From Bacteroidota bacterium (GTDB taxonomy: Bacteria > Bacteroidota > Bacteroidia > Sphingobacteriales > Sphingobacteriaceae): a DNA stretch of 64,000 bases. Positions 17,794 through 26,838 of the stretch are shown one piece after another. The position numbers and the translations under genes were made by a program. Below the pieces are notes generated by a model, which was given only the letters and a program-made list of their open reading frames with translations, was not told the origin of the DNA and searched no databases. Location: the NCBI GenBank assembly GCA_023427985.1, contig JAEYZM010000018.1, positions 186,001 to 250,000 on the forward strand. Reading direction: 5' to 3'. Position 1 is the first letter of the stretch, and every line of letters starts with the position of its first letter.

Positions 17794-18547
17794 AACTTAA
17801 TGTAATACATGGACTAGGTCCAAGGTATGTATGCAATGTCGTTGAGGCTTCTATTTGAATTTTCTTGATGGAGTACGAAAATCCGAAACCCATAAAGTTT
17901 TCAGAACTACTTAATGAAAATCTCGTTGATAAATTTTTTGAAAGTATGTATTCTAATGCCGATGCAAGTTTAATTTGCTGTTTCTCATTAATTTCAAAAC
18001 TCAAAAATAAAGGGACTTTTTTGTATTTATTATATCCAATACCTGTACGTAAGTATGCATTTAGTAGTGGATCTCTAACGTAATAACTCCCAATTACTAA
18101 ATGCTTTCTTGGTCGATAATTTATTCCTATGGAATGAGCTAAAAAATAACGTTGAATCTCCTCGGCTCTAATATTTACTAGTTTTATGCGGATACCTAAT
18201 GATAAATTTTCTTGTAATTTTTTTCCAAAAAGAAAAGCAGTATGTCGATTCCTATATCTATCAAAACTGAAATTTTTGTAATCTAAAGCCCAATAATTAT
18301 TTCGAAATTTATTTGTGTAAAAAATGGAATTCCATTGTAAATCTTTAATTATAAATGGACTCGATTGACTAATCCCAATTTTGGATTTCTCCAATTGGGT
18401 GATAGAAGCAGGGTTGATGTCCTGAAAACCGTTTCTAATATTCACCACATCGGCCCCTGCAAATGCTGTCTGTGCTGCATCTGAATAGCCTTGCGCTATC
18501 ACATCTGCACAACAAAAAACAACACCTATCAATCCCACCCATTTCAT
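17783..18547 (-). CDS. PorV/PorQ-like outer-membrane barrel protein
   Basis: A 254-aa protein with a signal peptide ending near VIAQ (residue 19). It continues QTAFAGADVVN...DINPAS, the 'A-G-A ... NPA' opening typical of PorV/PorQ/UPF0164-type barrels, followed by alternating strands and a C-terminal aromatic (LSYEF). It is the first gene of an overlapping unit with the HhH-barrel and comEC. A -7 box (18555-18562) lies 7 nt before the start. A role as outer-membrane partner of the HhH protein is plausible but unproven. Confidence 0.62.
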   Translation of the reverse strand: MKWVGLIGVVFCCADVIAQGYSDAAQTAFAGADVVNIRNGFQDINPASITQLEKSKIGISQSSPFIIKDLQWNSIFYTNKFRNNYWALDYKNFSFDRYRNRHTAFLFGKKLQENLSLGIRIKLVNIRAEEIQRYFLAHSIGINYRPRKHLVIGSYYVRDPLLNAYLRTGIGYNKYKKVPLFLSFEINEKQQIKLASALEYILSKNLSTRFSLSSSENFMGFGFSYSIKKIQIEASTTLHTYLGPSPCITLSYEF

Positions 18548-18554
18548 TTCAATT

Positions 18555-18562
18555 CAAAGGTA
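18555..18562 (-). promoter_or_regulatory. -7 box for the comEC unit
   Basis: On the minus strand this reads TACCTTTG, a full match to TAnnTTTG, ending 7 nt before the ATG of the PorV-like gene. The transcript would start within a few bases of the start codon. The palindrome at 18586-18599 would sit around -37 to -50, a usual place for a regulator. Confidence 0.5.
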
Positions 18563-18585
18563 AGTAGGAGAGTATGGAAATAAAA

Positions 18586-18599
18586 CTGCATTTATGCAG
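18586..18599. promoter_or_regulatory. Palindrome CTGCA-N4-TGCAG upstream of the comEC unit
   Basis: CTGCATTTATGCAG is symmetric except for its two central bases. A second copy of the same design (CTGCACATATGCAG) is at 31631-31644, upstream of another barrel unit. It is a candidate operator; the binding protein is unknown. Confidence 0.4.
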
Positions 18600-18600
18600 G

Positions 18601-18780
18601 ATTATTTATCAGTATGCTAGTGTGCTATCCCGATAGCTATCGGGATGCTAGTACTTTAGTTTGAGTGGATAGTGACAAGTGATAGTGAATAGTGATTGTG
18701 CTTCCTAATTTTGTAATGCTAATATTATTGAATTAGCACTCAACCGTTCTTAACTCTTAATTTTTAATTCTTAATTTCAT
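18601..18780. repeat. Intergenic mosaic: palindrome plus short-word repeats
   Basis: Contains the perfect 20-bp palindrome ATCCCGATAGCTATCGGGAT at 18627-18646, flanked by the words TGCTAGTGTGCTA and GGATGCTAGTA. These are followed by repeats of the GATAGTGA type (18666-18698) and by TTCTTAACTCTTAATT (18747-18762), the inverse of the 16-mer at 2973-2988. No gene is visible. It lies between the 5' side of the comEC unit and the 3' end of the MerR gene, so a terminator role for MerR is possible. Confidence 0.6.
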
Positions 18781-19116
18781 TTAAAGATTATCCTTTATCT
18801 CCAATAAAAAGCTTTTGAGTTTGCTTAGGGAGTCGATAACTTTTTGGTTATCCTTAATATCATTCGGATTTTTTTTCATCTCTTCTTTTGCACCGCTTAG
18901 AGTATAACCTTTTTCTTTTACCAGATGATAGATAACTTTAATGTTTTCGATGTCTTCTTGTGTGAATAAGCGATTCCCTTTTCTGTTTTTCTTGGGTTGC
19001 AGAACGCTGAATTCACCTTCCCAAAAACGTATCAACGAAGGATTTACATTGAAGAGTTTTGCTACCTCACCAATGGTGTAATATCTTTTTTGTACTTCTT
19101 CTTCGTTCATCGACAT
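18781..19116 (-). CDS. MerR-family transcriptional regulator
   Basis: A 111-aa regulator with an N-terminal winged HTH: RYYTIGEVAKLFNVNPSLIR, then FWEGEF (the MerR recognition region), a wing with GNRLFTQEDIENI and a following helix. The C-terminal part is short and shows no Cys cluster, so it is not an obvious metal sensor; small MerR proteins like this one often sense other cues. It lies 19 bp downstream of the M23 peptidase gene and is likely co-transcribed. The target is unknown. Confidence 0.85.
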   Translation of the reverse strand: MSMNEEEVQKRYYTIGEVAKLFNVNPSLIRFWEGEFSVLQPKKNRKGNRLFTQEDIENIKVIYHLVKEKGYTLSGAKEEMKKNPNDIKDNQKVIDSLSKLKSFLLEIKDNL

Positions 19117-19135
19117 AGATTATGATCTCATTAAA

Positions 19136-20110
19136 TTAGTCAAACGATTGGTTGGCAGTTTGTGAAATCTTTAACATAGTTTCATATTCTGCTGGTGTTA
19201 AATCGTTATAATAGAAATTGATTGGGTTGATTGGTCGACCGCCCTTGCGTACTTCATAATGCAAATGCGGTGCGGTGGAAGTACCTGTGTTTCCTACGTA
19301 TCCAATAACTTCACCTCTTTTAACATGCTGCCCCCTTTTGGCTTTAATTCTACTCATGTGTGCATACAGCGTTTGATAGCCATAACCATGATTAATTACT
19401 ACATGATTTCCGTATCCACGCCCCCCTGCATCGGCAGTGCTTACATAGCCATCGCCAGTAGCATATATTGGCGTTCCTATTGCGGCTGTAAAGTCCATGC
19501 CTGTATGCATCTTAGAGGTTTTATATATAGGATGAATTCTATAGCCGAATCCCGATGCAAAAGCTTTCAAACGTTTATTTGAAATGGGCTGTATAGCAGG
19601 TATGCTTGCTAAGAGTTTATTTTTATTTTTTACTTCTTTCAATAATTCATCGTAGGATTTCGATTGAACATACATTTGTTTGGCTACTCGATCCAACTTT
19701 TCTGTAGTGCGAATCATAATATCACCGTAATCGAAACTCTCCAATGATTTGTATTTATTGATGCCTCCATAACCCGCTTTCCGAATGTCATCTGAAATTG
19801 GCTCTGCTTCGAATATCACTCTATAAATATTATCGTCGCGATCTTGTAAATCCTCCATCACCACTTCCATCACTTTCAATCGGTCTTCCAATAAATCGTA
19901 TTGCAATGTCAATTGTTCAATCTCACGCTTGAGTTGTTTTTCTTTTGGAGAGTCGATGTAAGTGTAGGCAAGTATCATTACAAAACTGGCAAATACAGCT
20001 ACGGATGCCAAATATCCCAGCACTCTTAATATCTTTTTACCCATACTTACTTCTACCTTTTCATACTTTAAGGTATGGGTATTATAGAAGTATTTAATCT
20101 TTTTGGCCAT
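19136..20110 (-). CDS. M23-family peptidoglycan endopeptidase, membrane anchored
   Basis: A 324-aa protein with one N-terminal transmembrane helix (about 27-49), a periplasmic coiled-coil (about 55-95) and a C-terminal LytM/M23 domain (about 195-310). Zinc ligands are visible: HTGMDF (H and D of HxxxD) and the HLHYEVR motif, with HMSRI between. The full active site suggests an active cell-wall hydrolase of the MepM type rather than a degenerate EnvC/NlpD activator. The -7 box at 20115-20122 lies 4 nt before the start. Confidence 0.9.
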   Translation of the reverse strand: MAKKIKYFYNTHTLKYEKVEVSMGKKILRVLGYLASVAVFASFVMILAYTYIDSPKEKQLKREIEQLTLQYDLLEDRLKVMEVVMEDLQDRDDNIYRVIFEAEPISDDIRKAGYGGINKYKSLESFDYGDIMIRTTEKLDRVAKQMYVQSKSYDELLKEVKNKNKLLASIPAIQPISNKRLKAFASGFGYRIHPIYKTSKMHTGMDFTAAIGTPIYATGDGYVSTADAGGRGYGNHVVINHGYGYQTLYAHMSRIKAKRGQHVKRGEVIGYVGNTGTSTAPHLHYEVRKGGRPINPINFYYNDLTPAEYETMLKISQTANQSFD

Positions 20111-20114
20111 GCAA

Positions 20115-20122
20115 CAAAGTTA
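20115..20122 (-). promoter_or_regulatory. -7 box directly before the M23 gene
   Basis: The minus-strand sequence TAACTTTG matches TAnnTTTG fully and ends 4 nt before the ATG (20108-20110). A start 5 nt past the box falls on the A of the start codon, so the mRNA may be leaderless. Confidence 0.5.
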
Positions 20123-20251
20123 ATAATTTCAAGCTTTTTTGCGCTGAATATGTGTAAATTGTAGATTATCAAAGCATTAACATGTTTATAATTATCTTTC
20201 AAAAATGCGTTTAAATGCCCTTAAGAGGTTTATTTTTAGGGAACAAAAGAC

Positions 20252-20259
20252 TATTTTTG
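20252..20259 (+). promoter_or_regulatory. -7 box directly before alaS
   Basis: TATTTTTG matches TAnnTTTG and ends 6 nt before the ATG at 20266. A weak TTTA lies 19 bp upstream. It is consistent with a leaderless or near-leaderless alaS mRNA and argues against the upstream in-frame ATG at 20215. Confidence 0.45.
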
Positions 20260-20265
20260 TCGCCT

Positions 20266-22881
20266 ATGAATTCAAGAGAGATACGTAAAGCATTTTTAGA
20301 TTTTTTCGAGTCAAAACAACATAAAATTGTACCATCGGCACCCATGGTGGTACAAAATGATCCAACCCTGATGTTTATTAACTCGGGTATGGCTCCATTT
20401 AAAGATATTTTCTTAGGCATTTCGCCAATCAAATATTCACGTATTGCCGATACTCAAAAGTGCTTGAGGGTTTCAGGTAAGCACAACGATTTGGAAGAGG
20501 TGGGCATCGACACGTATCATCATACCATGTTTGAAATGCTTGGTAATTGGTCATTTGGCGATTACTTTAAAGCCGAAGCCATTGCTTGGAGCTGGGAACT
20601 TCTAACCGAGGTTTACAAGTTACCGAAAGACAGATTGTATGTTACTGTTTTTGAAGGCGATGAAAAGGAAGGAATTCCTGCGTCTAAAATTGCATTAGAA
20701 GAATGGCAAAAATGGGTGCCGAAGGAACGTATTTTGTTCGGTAATAAGAAGGATAATTTTTGGGAGATGGGCGATACCGGTCCATGCGGACCTTGCTCTG
20801 AAATTCATATGGATTGCAGAACGGATGAGGAACGTAAGCAAATCGACGGCGCTACATTGGTGAACAAAGATCATCCTCAAGTAATTGAAATTTGGAACAA
20901 TGTGTTCATGCAGTACTCGCGCATGAAAGACGGAAGCTTACAAGCTTTGCCTCAACGTCACGTGGATACGGGTATGGGTTTCGAGCGATTGGTGCGTGTG
21001 ATTCAAGGCAAACAATCGAACTACGATACCGATATTTTTCAACCACTTATACAGTACATTGCTAAAGCATCGGGAATAACTTACGGTGCAAATGAGAAGA
21101 CCGACATTGCCATGCGCGTGATGTCCGATCATATTCGCGCCATCGCATTTTGTATTGCCGATGGTCAGCTTCCTTCAAACGTAAAAGCAGGTTATGTCAT
21201 TCGTAGGATTTTAAGAAGAGCGGTGCGTTATGCTTATACATTTTTGAATCTGAAGGAACCATTCTTGTATCAATTGGTCGATATTCTTGCGGAACAATTC
21301 GATGGTGTATTCCAAGAAATTGTAGAGCAAAAAGATTTTGTGAAAAAGGTAATCATGGAAGAGGAACTTTCTTTTCTAAGAACGCTTGCATCGGGTATCC
21401 AACGGTTTGAAAAATATCAAATTCAAAATAACACGATCGATGGTGCTTTCGCATTTGAATTGTTCGATACCTATGGTTTTCCTATCGACTTAACACAGTT
21501 GATGGCGAGTGAAAAAGGATGCAAGGTAGACATCGATGGTTTCAACAAAGCATTAGAAGAACAAAAGAATAGATCGCGTGCAGCTACTCAAATTGATGCA
21601 GACGATTGGAAAATATTGAATGCCGATGAGAGCTTTGTATTTACAGGTTACGAAAGCAATTCTGAAGAAGTGGAATTGTTGAAGTACCGTAAAGTAAATG
21701 CAAAAGGGAAAGATTTATACCATTTGGTTTTTGATAAATCGCCTTTCTATGCAGAGAGTGGAGGACAAGTAGGAGATAAAGGTGTGTTAATTTCTCTTGC
21801 CGATGCTGCGGATAAAATTCAGATCATCGATACGAAAAAAGAAAACAATCAAACCATACATATTACAACTGCATTGCCCAAAAATTTGAATGCAAAGTTT
21901 ATTGCACAAATTGATGCAAGTAGAAGGTCAAGCATTACAAAGAATCACAGTGCTACACATTTATTACATGCAGCATTGAAGCAAGTTCTAGGAGCACATG
22001 TGAATCAGAAAGGTTCATTGGTGAACGATGAATATTTACGTTTCGACTTTTCACATTTCTCAAAAATGAGCGATGAGGAATTGGAAAAAGTAGAGCAAAT
22101 AGTGAATGAAAAAATTGCGGAACAAATTGCATTAAAGGAACAACGCAACATTCCCTATCAAGCAGCCATTGACTCAGGAGTTACGGCATTGTTTGGTGAG
22201 AAGTATGGCGACTTTGTACGTGTAATTACCTTCGACGATAAATTTTCTAAAGAATTATGTGGCGGTTGCCATGTACATAATACATCGGAAATTACTTTAT
22301 TTAAAATCGTTTCCGAGTCGGCAGTCTCAGCAGGTGTGAGAAGAATTGAAGCCATCTCAGGACAAAAAGCCATTCAGTTCTTGAAAGATCAGTCGGCAAA
22401 ATTCGATGAACTAAAATCAATTTTGAAAAATCCTGTTGATGTACAAAAAACCATTGAGCAGATATTAGAAGAAAACAATAAGCTAAAAAAAGCATTGGAC
22501 AAAGTGATGGTAGAAAAGGCCAGTACTTTGAAGAATGATTTGATAAAACTAGTTCAAGATAAAAACGGAGTTCAGTTTTTAGCTCAAAAAATAGATTTAC
22601 CGAATGTTGATTTGGTTAAAAATTTATTGTTTGAAATGAAGCAAGAACTTCCGAACGCCTTTATTTTACTAGCTGCAGAAGTAGATGCTAAACCACATTT
22701 GGCATTAATGATATCTGATGAGTTAGTGAAATCTAAAGGCTTGAATGCATCTAACATCATCCGTGAATTAGGTAAAGAAATTCAAGGAGGCGGTGGCGGA
22801 CAAGCATTCTTTGCAACTGCTGGAGGTAAAAATATAGAAGGAATTTCGAACGCATTAAACAAGTCGGAGCAATACATTTAG
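20266..22881 (+). CDS. alaS: Alanine-tRNA ligase
   Basis: A full-length AlaRS (871 aa) that charges tRNA-Ala and edits Ser/Gly mischarging. The catalytic domain has FINSGMAPFKDIFLG, HHTMFEMLGNWSFGDYFK and the GPCGPCSEIH zinc-like loop. The editing domain shows SATHLLHAALKQVLG and LCGGCHVHNT (zinc ligands), and the C-terminal domain ends with the GGGGGQAFFATAGG run. I start at MNSREIRKAF (20266), which matches the usual AlaRS N-terminus; the 17 residues upstream look non-coding and contain a -7 box. The next gene starts 1 bp after the stop. Confidence 0.95.
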   Translation: MNSREIRKAFLDFFESKQHKIVPSAPMVVQNDPTLMFINSGMAPFKDIFLGISPIKYSRIADTQKCLRVSGKHNDLEEVGIDTYHHTMFEMLGNWSFGDYFKAEAIAWSWELLTEVYKLPKDRLYVTVFEGDEKEGIPASKIALEEWQKWVPKERILFGNKKDNFWEMGDTGPCGPCSEIHMDCRTDEERKQIDGATLVNKDHPQVIEIWNNVFMQYSRMKDGSLQALPQRHVDTGMGFERLVRVIQGKQSNYDTDIFQPLIQYIAKASGITYGANEKTDIAMRVMSDHIRAIAFCIADGQLPSNVKAGYVIRRILRRAVRYAYTFLNLKEPFLYQLVDILAEQFDGVFQEIVEQKDFVKKVIMEEELSFLRTLASGIQRFEKYQIQNNTIDGAFAFELFDTYGFPIDLTQLMASEKGCKVDIDGFNKALEEQKNRSRAATQIDADDWKILNADESFVFTGYESNSEEVELLKYRKVNAKGKDLYHLVFDKSPFYAESGGQVGDKGVLISLADAADKIQIIDTKKENNQTIHITTALPKNLNAKFIAQIDASRRSSITKNHSATHLLHAALKQVLGAHVNQKGSLVNDEYLRFDFSHFSKMSDEELEKVEQIVNEKIAEQIALKEQRNIPYQAAIDSGVTALFGEKYGDFVRVITFDDKFSKELCGGCHVHNTSEITLFKIVSESAVSAGVRRIEAISGQKAIQFLKDQSAKFDELKSILKNPVDVQKTIEQILEENNKLKKALDKVMVEKASTLKNDLIKLVQDKNGVQFLAQKIDLPNVDLVKNLLFEMKQELPNAFILLAAEVDAKPHLALMISDELVKSKGLNASNIIRELGKEIQGGGGGQAFFATAGGKNIEGISNALNKSEQYI

Positions 22882-24162
22882 ATGATTTATTCCATACTAA
22901 AATTTTTAATCCGATGTACTGCTGAGCTTTTTTATAGCAAGCATAAAATCATACATTTTGAAAATCTAGACACTTCAAAACCCTTGATAATATGCGCAAA
23001 TCATGCAGCTGCACATTTAGATGGCATGCTCATCATGATTTTCAGTAAGCGAAGATTTCATGTATTGGTTCGTGCCGATGTGTTCAACAAACCATGGATT
23101 GCAAAATTTTTATCGTATGTCAATCTAATACCGATTTATAGAATGCGCGATGGGTATAAGAACCTCGATAAGAATTCAGATACATTCGATAAGAGCATAG
23201 ATATACTTCACAAAAATGGAGCCGTGATTATTTTTCCTGAAGCAAATTGTGTGATGGAAAGAAAGCTTAGGCCCTTGCATAAAGGTGCCGCTAAATTGGC
23301 CTTCATGGCAGAAGAGCGTGCAGGATTTACACTTGGTTTGCAAGTCTGTGCTATAGGAATTTCACAAGAACGCTTATGTGATTCGGGAGGTCGACTTTTC
23401 CTAGAAGCCAATAAAACAAGGGATTTAGCAGATTATTTTGATGCGTATAAAGAGCATCCGAACAAAGCTTATTTACAATTGATGGCCGATGTAGAAACGG
23501 ATTTGAGAGCAGTGCTACCAGTGATAGAGCGTAGAAATGATGAAGAGTTGTTTGAGAATTTAATTGTTCATTTGAACTTACGCGATGATTATGATAAATG
23601 GAAAAGTCTTGCAAAATCTATTAACGATAACGACGATGAATTGAAGGATGTATTGTTAATTGCAATTAAAGATTTTCAATCGCATTTGAAAAAACGATTC
23701 CTCGACATTCGTTCGGTACTTAAATTTTCTAAGTATCATAGACTAAAAAGATGGAGTAATATTTTATTATATCTCATCGATGTCTTAGCCTTATTCCCTT
23801 TCTTTTTATTGGGATTTGTATTTAATGTTGCGCCTTATGCGCTTCCAAAATGGATTAGCCACAGCATCTTCAGAAAAGATAAGGAATATGCGAATGGTAC
23901 TCACATCGCACTTGCAGCTTTGTTATTCGCCTTATCATACCTATTTTTTGGTATAAGTTTATACATTGTAATGGGTAATATAATTTCAGTCATGGTGAGC
24001 TTATTGATTATAGCAATATGTGGAGTTGTAGCCTATCATTATATCAGAAGAATTAAAGATTTTATAAAAGCATTGAGTTATGAATTTAGCTCAACGGCAA
24101 CAAAAAAAGAATGGAAAGCACAGAGCGATGTCTTGCTTTCAGAATTTAAACATTGGATTTAG
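22882..24162 (+). CDS. PlsC-like acyltransferase with C-terminal membrane domain
   Basis: A 426-aa protein. The N-terminal acyltransferase region has the catalytic block NHAAAHLD, where the spacing is HX5D rather than HX4D, and IFPEANC in place of the common FPEGT. The C-terminal third has two or three hydrophobic segments (about 290-320 and 340-395). It resembles Bacteroidota proteins annotated as glycerol-3-phosphate or lysophospholipid acyltransferases. The acceptor is unknown. It starts directly after the alaS stop. It is a second PlsC-like protein besides the one at 324-1049. Confidence 0.75.
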   Translation: MIYSILKFLIRCTAELFYSKHKIIHFENLDTSKPLIICANHAAAHLDGMLIMIFSKRRFHVLVRADVFNKPWIAKFLSYVNLIPIYRMRDGYKNLDKNSDTFDKSIDILHKNGAVIIFPEANCVMERKLRPLHKGAAKLAFMAEERAGFTLGLQVCAIGISQERLCDSGGRLFLEANKTRDLADYFDAYKEHPNKAYLQLMADVETDLRAVLPVIERRNDEELFENLIVHLNLRDDYDKWKSLAKSINDNDDELKDVLLIAIKDFQSHLKKRFLDIRSVLKFSKYHRLKRWSNILLYLIDVLALFPFFLLGFVFNVAPYALPKWISHSIFRKDKEYANGTHIALAALLFALSYLFFGISLYIVMGNIISVMVSLLIIAICGVVAYHYIRRIKDFIKALSYEFSSTATKKEWKAQSDVLLSEFKHWI

Positions 24163-24184
24163 TTTGTTATTTTTTTATATTTAG

Positions 24185-25645
24185 ATGATGTCGAATACCA
24201 TATACGATCAATACGAAACCGTTGTAGGGCTTGAGATTCACGCTCAACTATCTACATTAAGTAAAGCTTATGCCTCTGACTCGGCAGGTTTTGGTGATGA
24301 TCCCAATACCAATATTAGTGCGATTACCTTGGGTCATCCAGGTACATTACCTATGGCGAATGAAAAAGTGGTGGAATATGCCATTAAAATGGGGATTGCA
24401 ACCAACTGTCAAATTCGTTTAGAGAATCAGTATGCGCGTAAAAATTATTTTTATGCCGATTTGCCTAAGGGCTACCAAATTACACAAGATACCACGCCCA
24501 TTTGTTATAAGGGATACATCGACCTAAAGCTTAAAGATGGAAGTCTGAAACGTGTAGGAATTACACGTATTCATATGGAAGAAGATGCTGGGAAGAGTAT
24601 TCACGATCAGGATATATACGACTCACTCATCGACCTAAACAGGGCGGGTGTACCATTGATAGAGATTGTTTCTGAACCCGATATTCGATCGGCAGAAGAA
24701 GCGGGTGCTTACTTAACGGAGATCAGAAAGTTAGTACGTTATCTAGGGGTTTGCGATGGGAATATGGAAGAAGGAAGTTTGCGTTGCGATGCGAATATTT
24801 CGGTACGTAAAAAAGGGGAAACGAAATTTGGAAATCGTTGTGAGGTAAAAAATTTGAACTCCATCAGAAATGTGCAACGTGCTATTGAATACGAAGTGAA
24901 ACGTCAGATCGATTTGATTGAGGCGGGTGAGAGCATTGATCAGAATACATTGAATTTCGATGCTGTGACGGGGACAACTTCTTTGTTGCGTTCAAAAGAA
25001 ATGGCGAACGATTATAGGTATTTTCCGGAGCCCGATTTGCCACCGGTGATTTTGAAAGAATCGTATATAACGGACATCAAAGAAAACATGCCGCTCTTGC
25101 CAGAGCAATTGATGCAAAAGTTTTTGAACGAATACAAGCTTTCTGAATACGATGCGAATGTTTTATTGGAACAAAAAGAAGTTGCCTTGTTTTTCTTAGA
25201 GCTATGCAAGCATACGAAGAATTATAAAGCGGCTGCGAACTGGATTATGGGTGCTGTGAAATCGTATTTAAACGAACAAGCGGTGGAGATTGCAGATTTT
25301 CCATTGAAGGCGGAGCAAATAGCAGAAATTATTCAATTGGTCGACGATGGGAAAATCAATAATACAGTAGCGAATCAGCAAGTGTTCCCAGCCATGTTGA
25401 AGGCAAGCAATACATCGGCATTAAGCATTGCAACGGAATTGAATCTAATTATTAGTACAAACAACGAGGAGCTGATTGGGTTTATTAAAGAGGTGATGAA
25501 TAAATATCCAGATAAAGTTGCGGAATATAAGTCGGGCAAGAAGGGATTGTTGGGATTATTTATGGGCGAGGTGATGAAATTGGCGAAAGGGAAATTGGAC
25601 CCTAAGCAAGCGAATAAAATTTTAGCAGAAGAATTAGAAAAATAA
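24185..25645 (+). CDS. gatB: Asp/Glu-tRNA amidotransferase subunit B
   Basis: Kinase/tRNA-binding subunit of GatCAB. The 486-aa protein has the GatB opening YETVVGLEIHAQL, the signature block around residues 140-160 (DLNRAGVPLIEIVSEPDIRS), EGSLRCDANIS and a C-terminal YqeY-like helical domain from about 340. The start may be either of two adjacent ATGs (24185 or 24188). gatC is at 1046-1339 and gatA is absent, so the complex is encoded from dispersed genes. The TlpA-like gene begins 1 bp after the stop. Confidence 0.95.
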   Translation: MMSNTIYDQYETVVGLEIHAQLSTLSKAYASDSAGFGDDPNTNISAITLGHPGTLPMANEKVVEYAIKMGIATNCQIRLENQYARKNYFYADLPKGYQITQDTTPICYKGYIDLKLKDGSLKRVGITRIHMEEDAGKSIHDQDIYDSLIDLNRAGVPLIEIVSEPDIRSAEEAGAYLTEIRKLVRYLGVCDGNMEEGSLRCDANISVRKKGETKFGNRCEVKNLNSIRNVQRAIEYEVKRQIDLIEAGESIDQNTLNFDAVTGTTSLLRSKEMANDYRYFPEPDLPPVILKESYITDIKENMPLLPEQLMQKFLNEYKLSEYDANVLLEQKEVALFFLELCKHTKNYKAAANWIMGAVKSYLNEQAVEIADFPLKAEQIAEIIQLVDDGKINNTVANQQVFPAMLKASNTSALSIATELNLIISTNNEELIGFIKEVMNKYPDKVAEYKSGKKGLLGLFMGEVMKLAKGKLDPKQANKILAEELEK

Positions 25646-25646
25646 T

Positions 25647-26750
25647 ATGAAATCAATGTATCAAATCGCAGGCTTAGCAGCAGTACTGTTTTTAGCGGCT
25701 TGCTCAAACAATAATGGATTTGTTGTAGAAGGTGAAATTAAGGGTGGCGATGTTTCCAAAGTGTATCTTTTACGTGTGAATGGTCAAGAGGAATTGATCG
25801 ATTCATTTGCAGTAGGTGAAAATGGGAAATTTAAATTTGTTGGTACAGAGCCTAAGCGTGGGGTATACCGTTTGAATTTTGGAAATGTACGTGCAGTGGA
25901 TTTGGTTTTGGATAATGCATCAAAAGTAGAGCTAAAGCTCGATACCAAAGCTGCGATGAGCGAATACGATGTTACAGGTTCTGAAGCATCCTTAAAAGTG
26001 AAAGACATCAATAATATTTTATATGCTACGTATAAAAAAGTAGAAGCATTGCAAAATACTTTTGCGGAGAAGCAATCGGATCCAAATATAGAAGCGATAC
26101 GTGCCGACTTAGAAAAGCAGTATCAAGTGGCGATTGAAACGCAGGTGGTGGACATCAAAGCGTTCATCGATCAAAATACAGATCCTTTATTGGACATGTA
26201 TGCGGTTTCGTATTTGAACATCGATGAGAATTACGATTTCATCAGTAAATTAATGAACGAGCATCAAGCAAAGGTTGGAGAGTCGGAATACACTCAAGAG
26301 TTTTACAATAAGTTTAAGATGTATGCGAACGTATCGGTAGGAGCTGTTGCACCAGATATCAATTTGCAAACTCCGGATGGTAAAACGGTTGCATTATCGA
26401 GCTTACGTGGCAAAGTAGTGATGATTGACTTCTGGGCATCGTGGTGCGGTCCTTGTAGAAGAGAGAATCCAAATGTGGTGAAATTGTATAATAAATATAA
26501 AGACAAAGGATTTGAGATTTATGGAGTATCGTTGGATAGAAATAAAGAGGATTGGGTAAAAGCTATTGCCGATGATAAGCTAACTTGGACCCATGTGTCT
26601 GATTTGAAATTCTGGGAATCGGAAGCAGCGGCTTTGTATAAAGTAGAAGCTATACCAGCTACCTTCTTATTGGATAAAGACGGAAAAATCATTGCTAAAA
26701 ACTTGAGAGGCGAGCAATTGGAGGCTTTCTTAAACAAATTGTTTATCTAA
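25647..26750 (+). CDS. TlpA/ResA-like thioredoxin lipoprotein with DUF4369-type N-domain
   Basis: A 367-aa lipoprotein: signal peptide and lipobox LAAC (Cys about 19), a beta-rich N-terminal domain of DUF4369 type (about 25-120), a helical linker, and a C-terminal thioredoxin domain (about 230-367) with the redox motif WCGPC in MIDFWASWCGPCRRENP and a cis-Pro segment (EAIPATFLLD). These proteins usually reduce disulfides in the periplasm, for example for cytochrome c maturation. It follows gatB by 1 bp. The window has c-type cytochromes (45222-45713) that would need such a reductant; the link is inference. Confidence 0.88.
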   Translation: MKSMYQIAGLAAVLFLAACSNNNGFVVEGEIKGGDVSKVYLLRVNGQEELIDSFAVGENGKFKFVGTEPKRGVYRLNFGNVRAVDLVLDNASKVELKLDTKAAMSEYDVTGSEASLKVKDINNILYATYKKVEALQNTFAEKQSDPNIEAIRADLEKQYQVAIETQVVDIKAFIDQNTDPLLDMYAVSYLNIDENYDFISKLMNEHQAKVGESEYTQEFYNKFKMYANVSVGAVAPDINLQTPDGKTVALSSLRGKVVMIDFWASWCGPCRRENPNVVKLYNKYKDKGFEIYGVSLDRNKEDWVKAIADDKLTWTHVSDLKFWESEAAALYKVEAIPATFLLDKDGKIIAKNLRGEQLEAFLNKLFI

Positions 26751-26838
26751 AAAGGATTTACTTTTAAGAGAACTTTAAGTATTTAACAATAAATTAACAT
26801 ATATTTAACTTCTTAGTTTCATTATTGCCTTACTTTCG

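Noticed and set aside
20215..20265. Longer alaS starting at 20215
   Set aside because: The 17 extra residues are not AlaRS-like and cover a -7 box; the family N-terminus begins at 20266.
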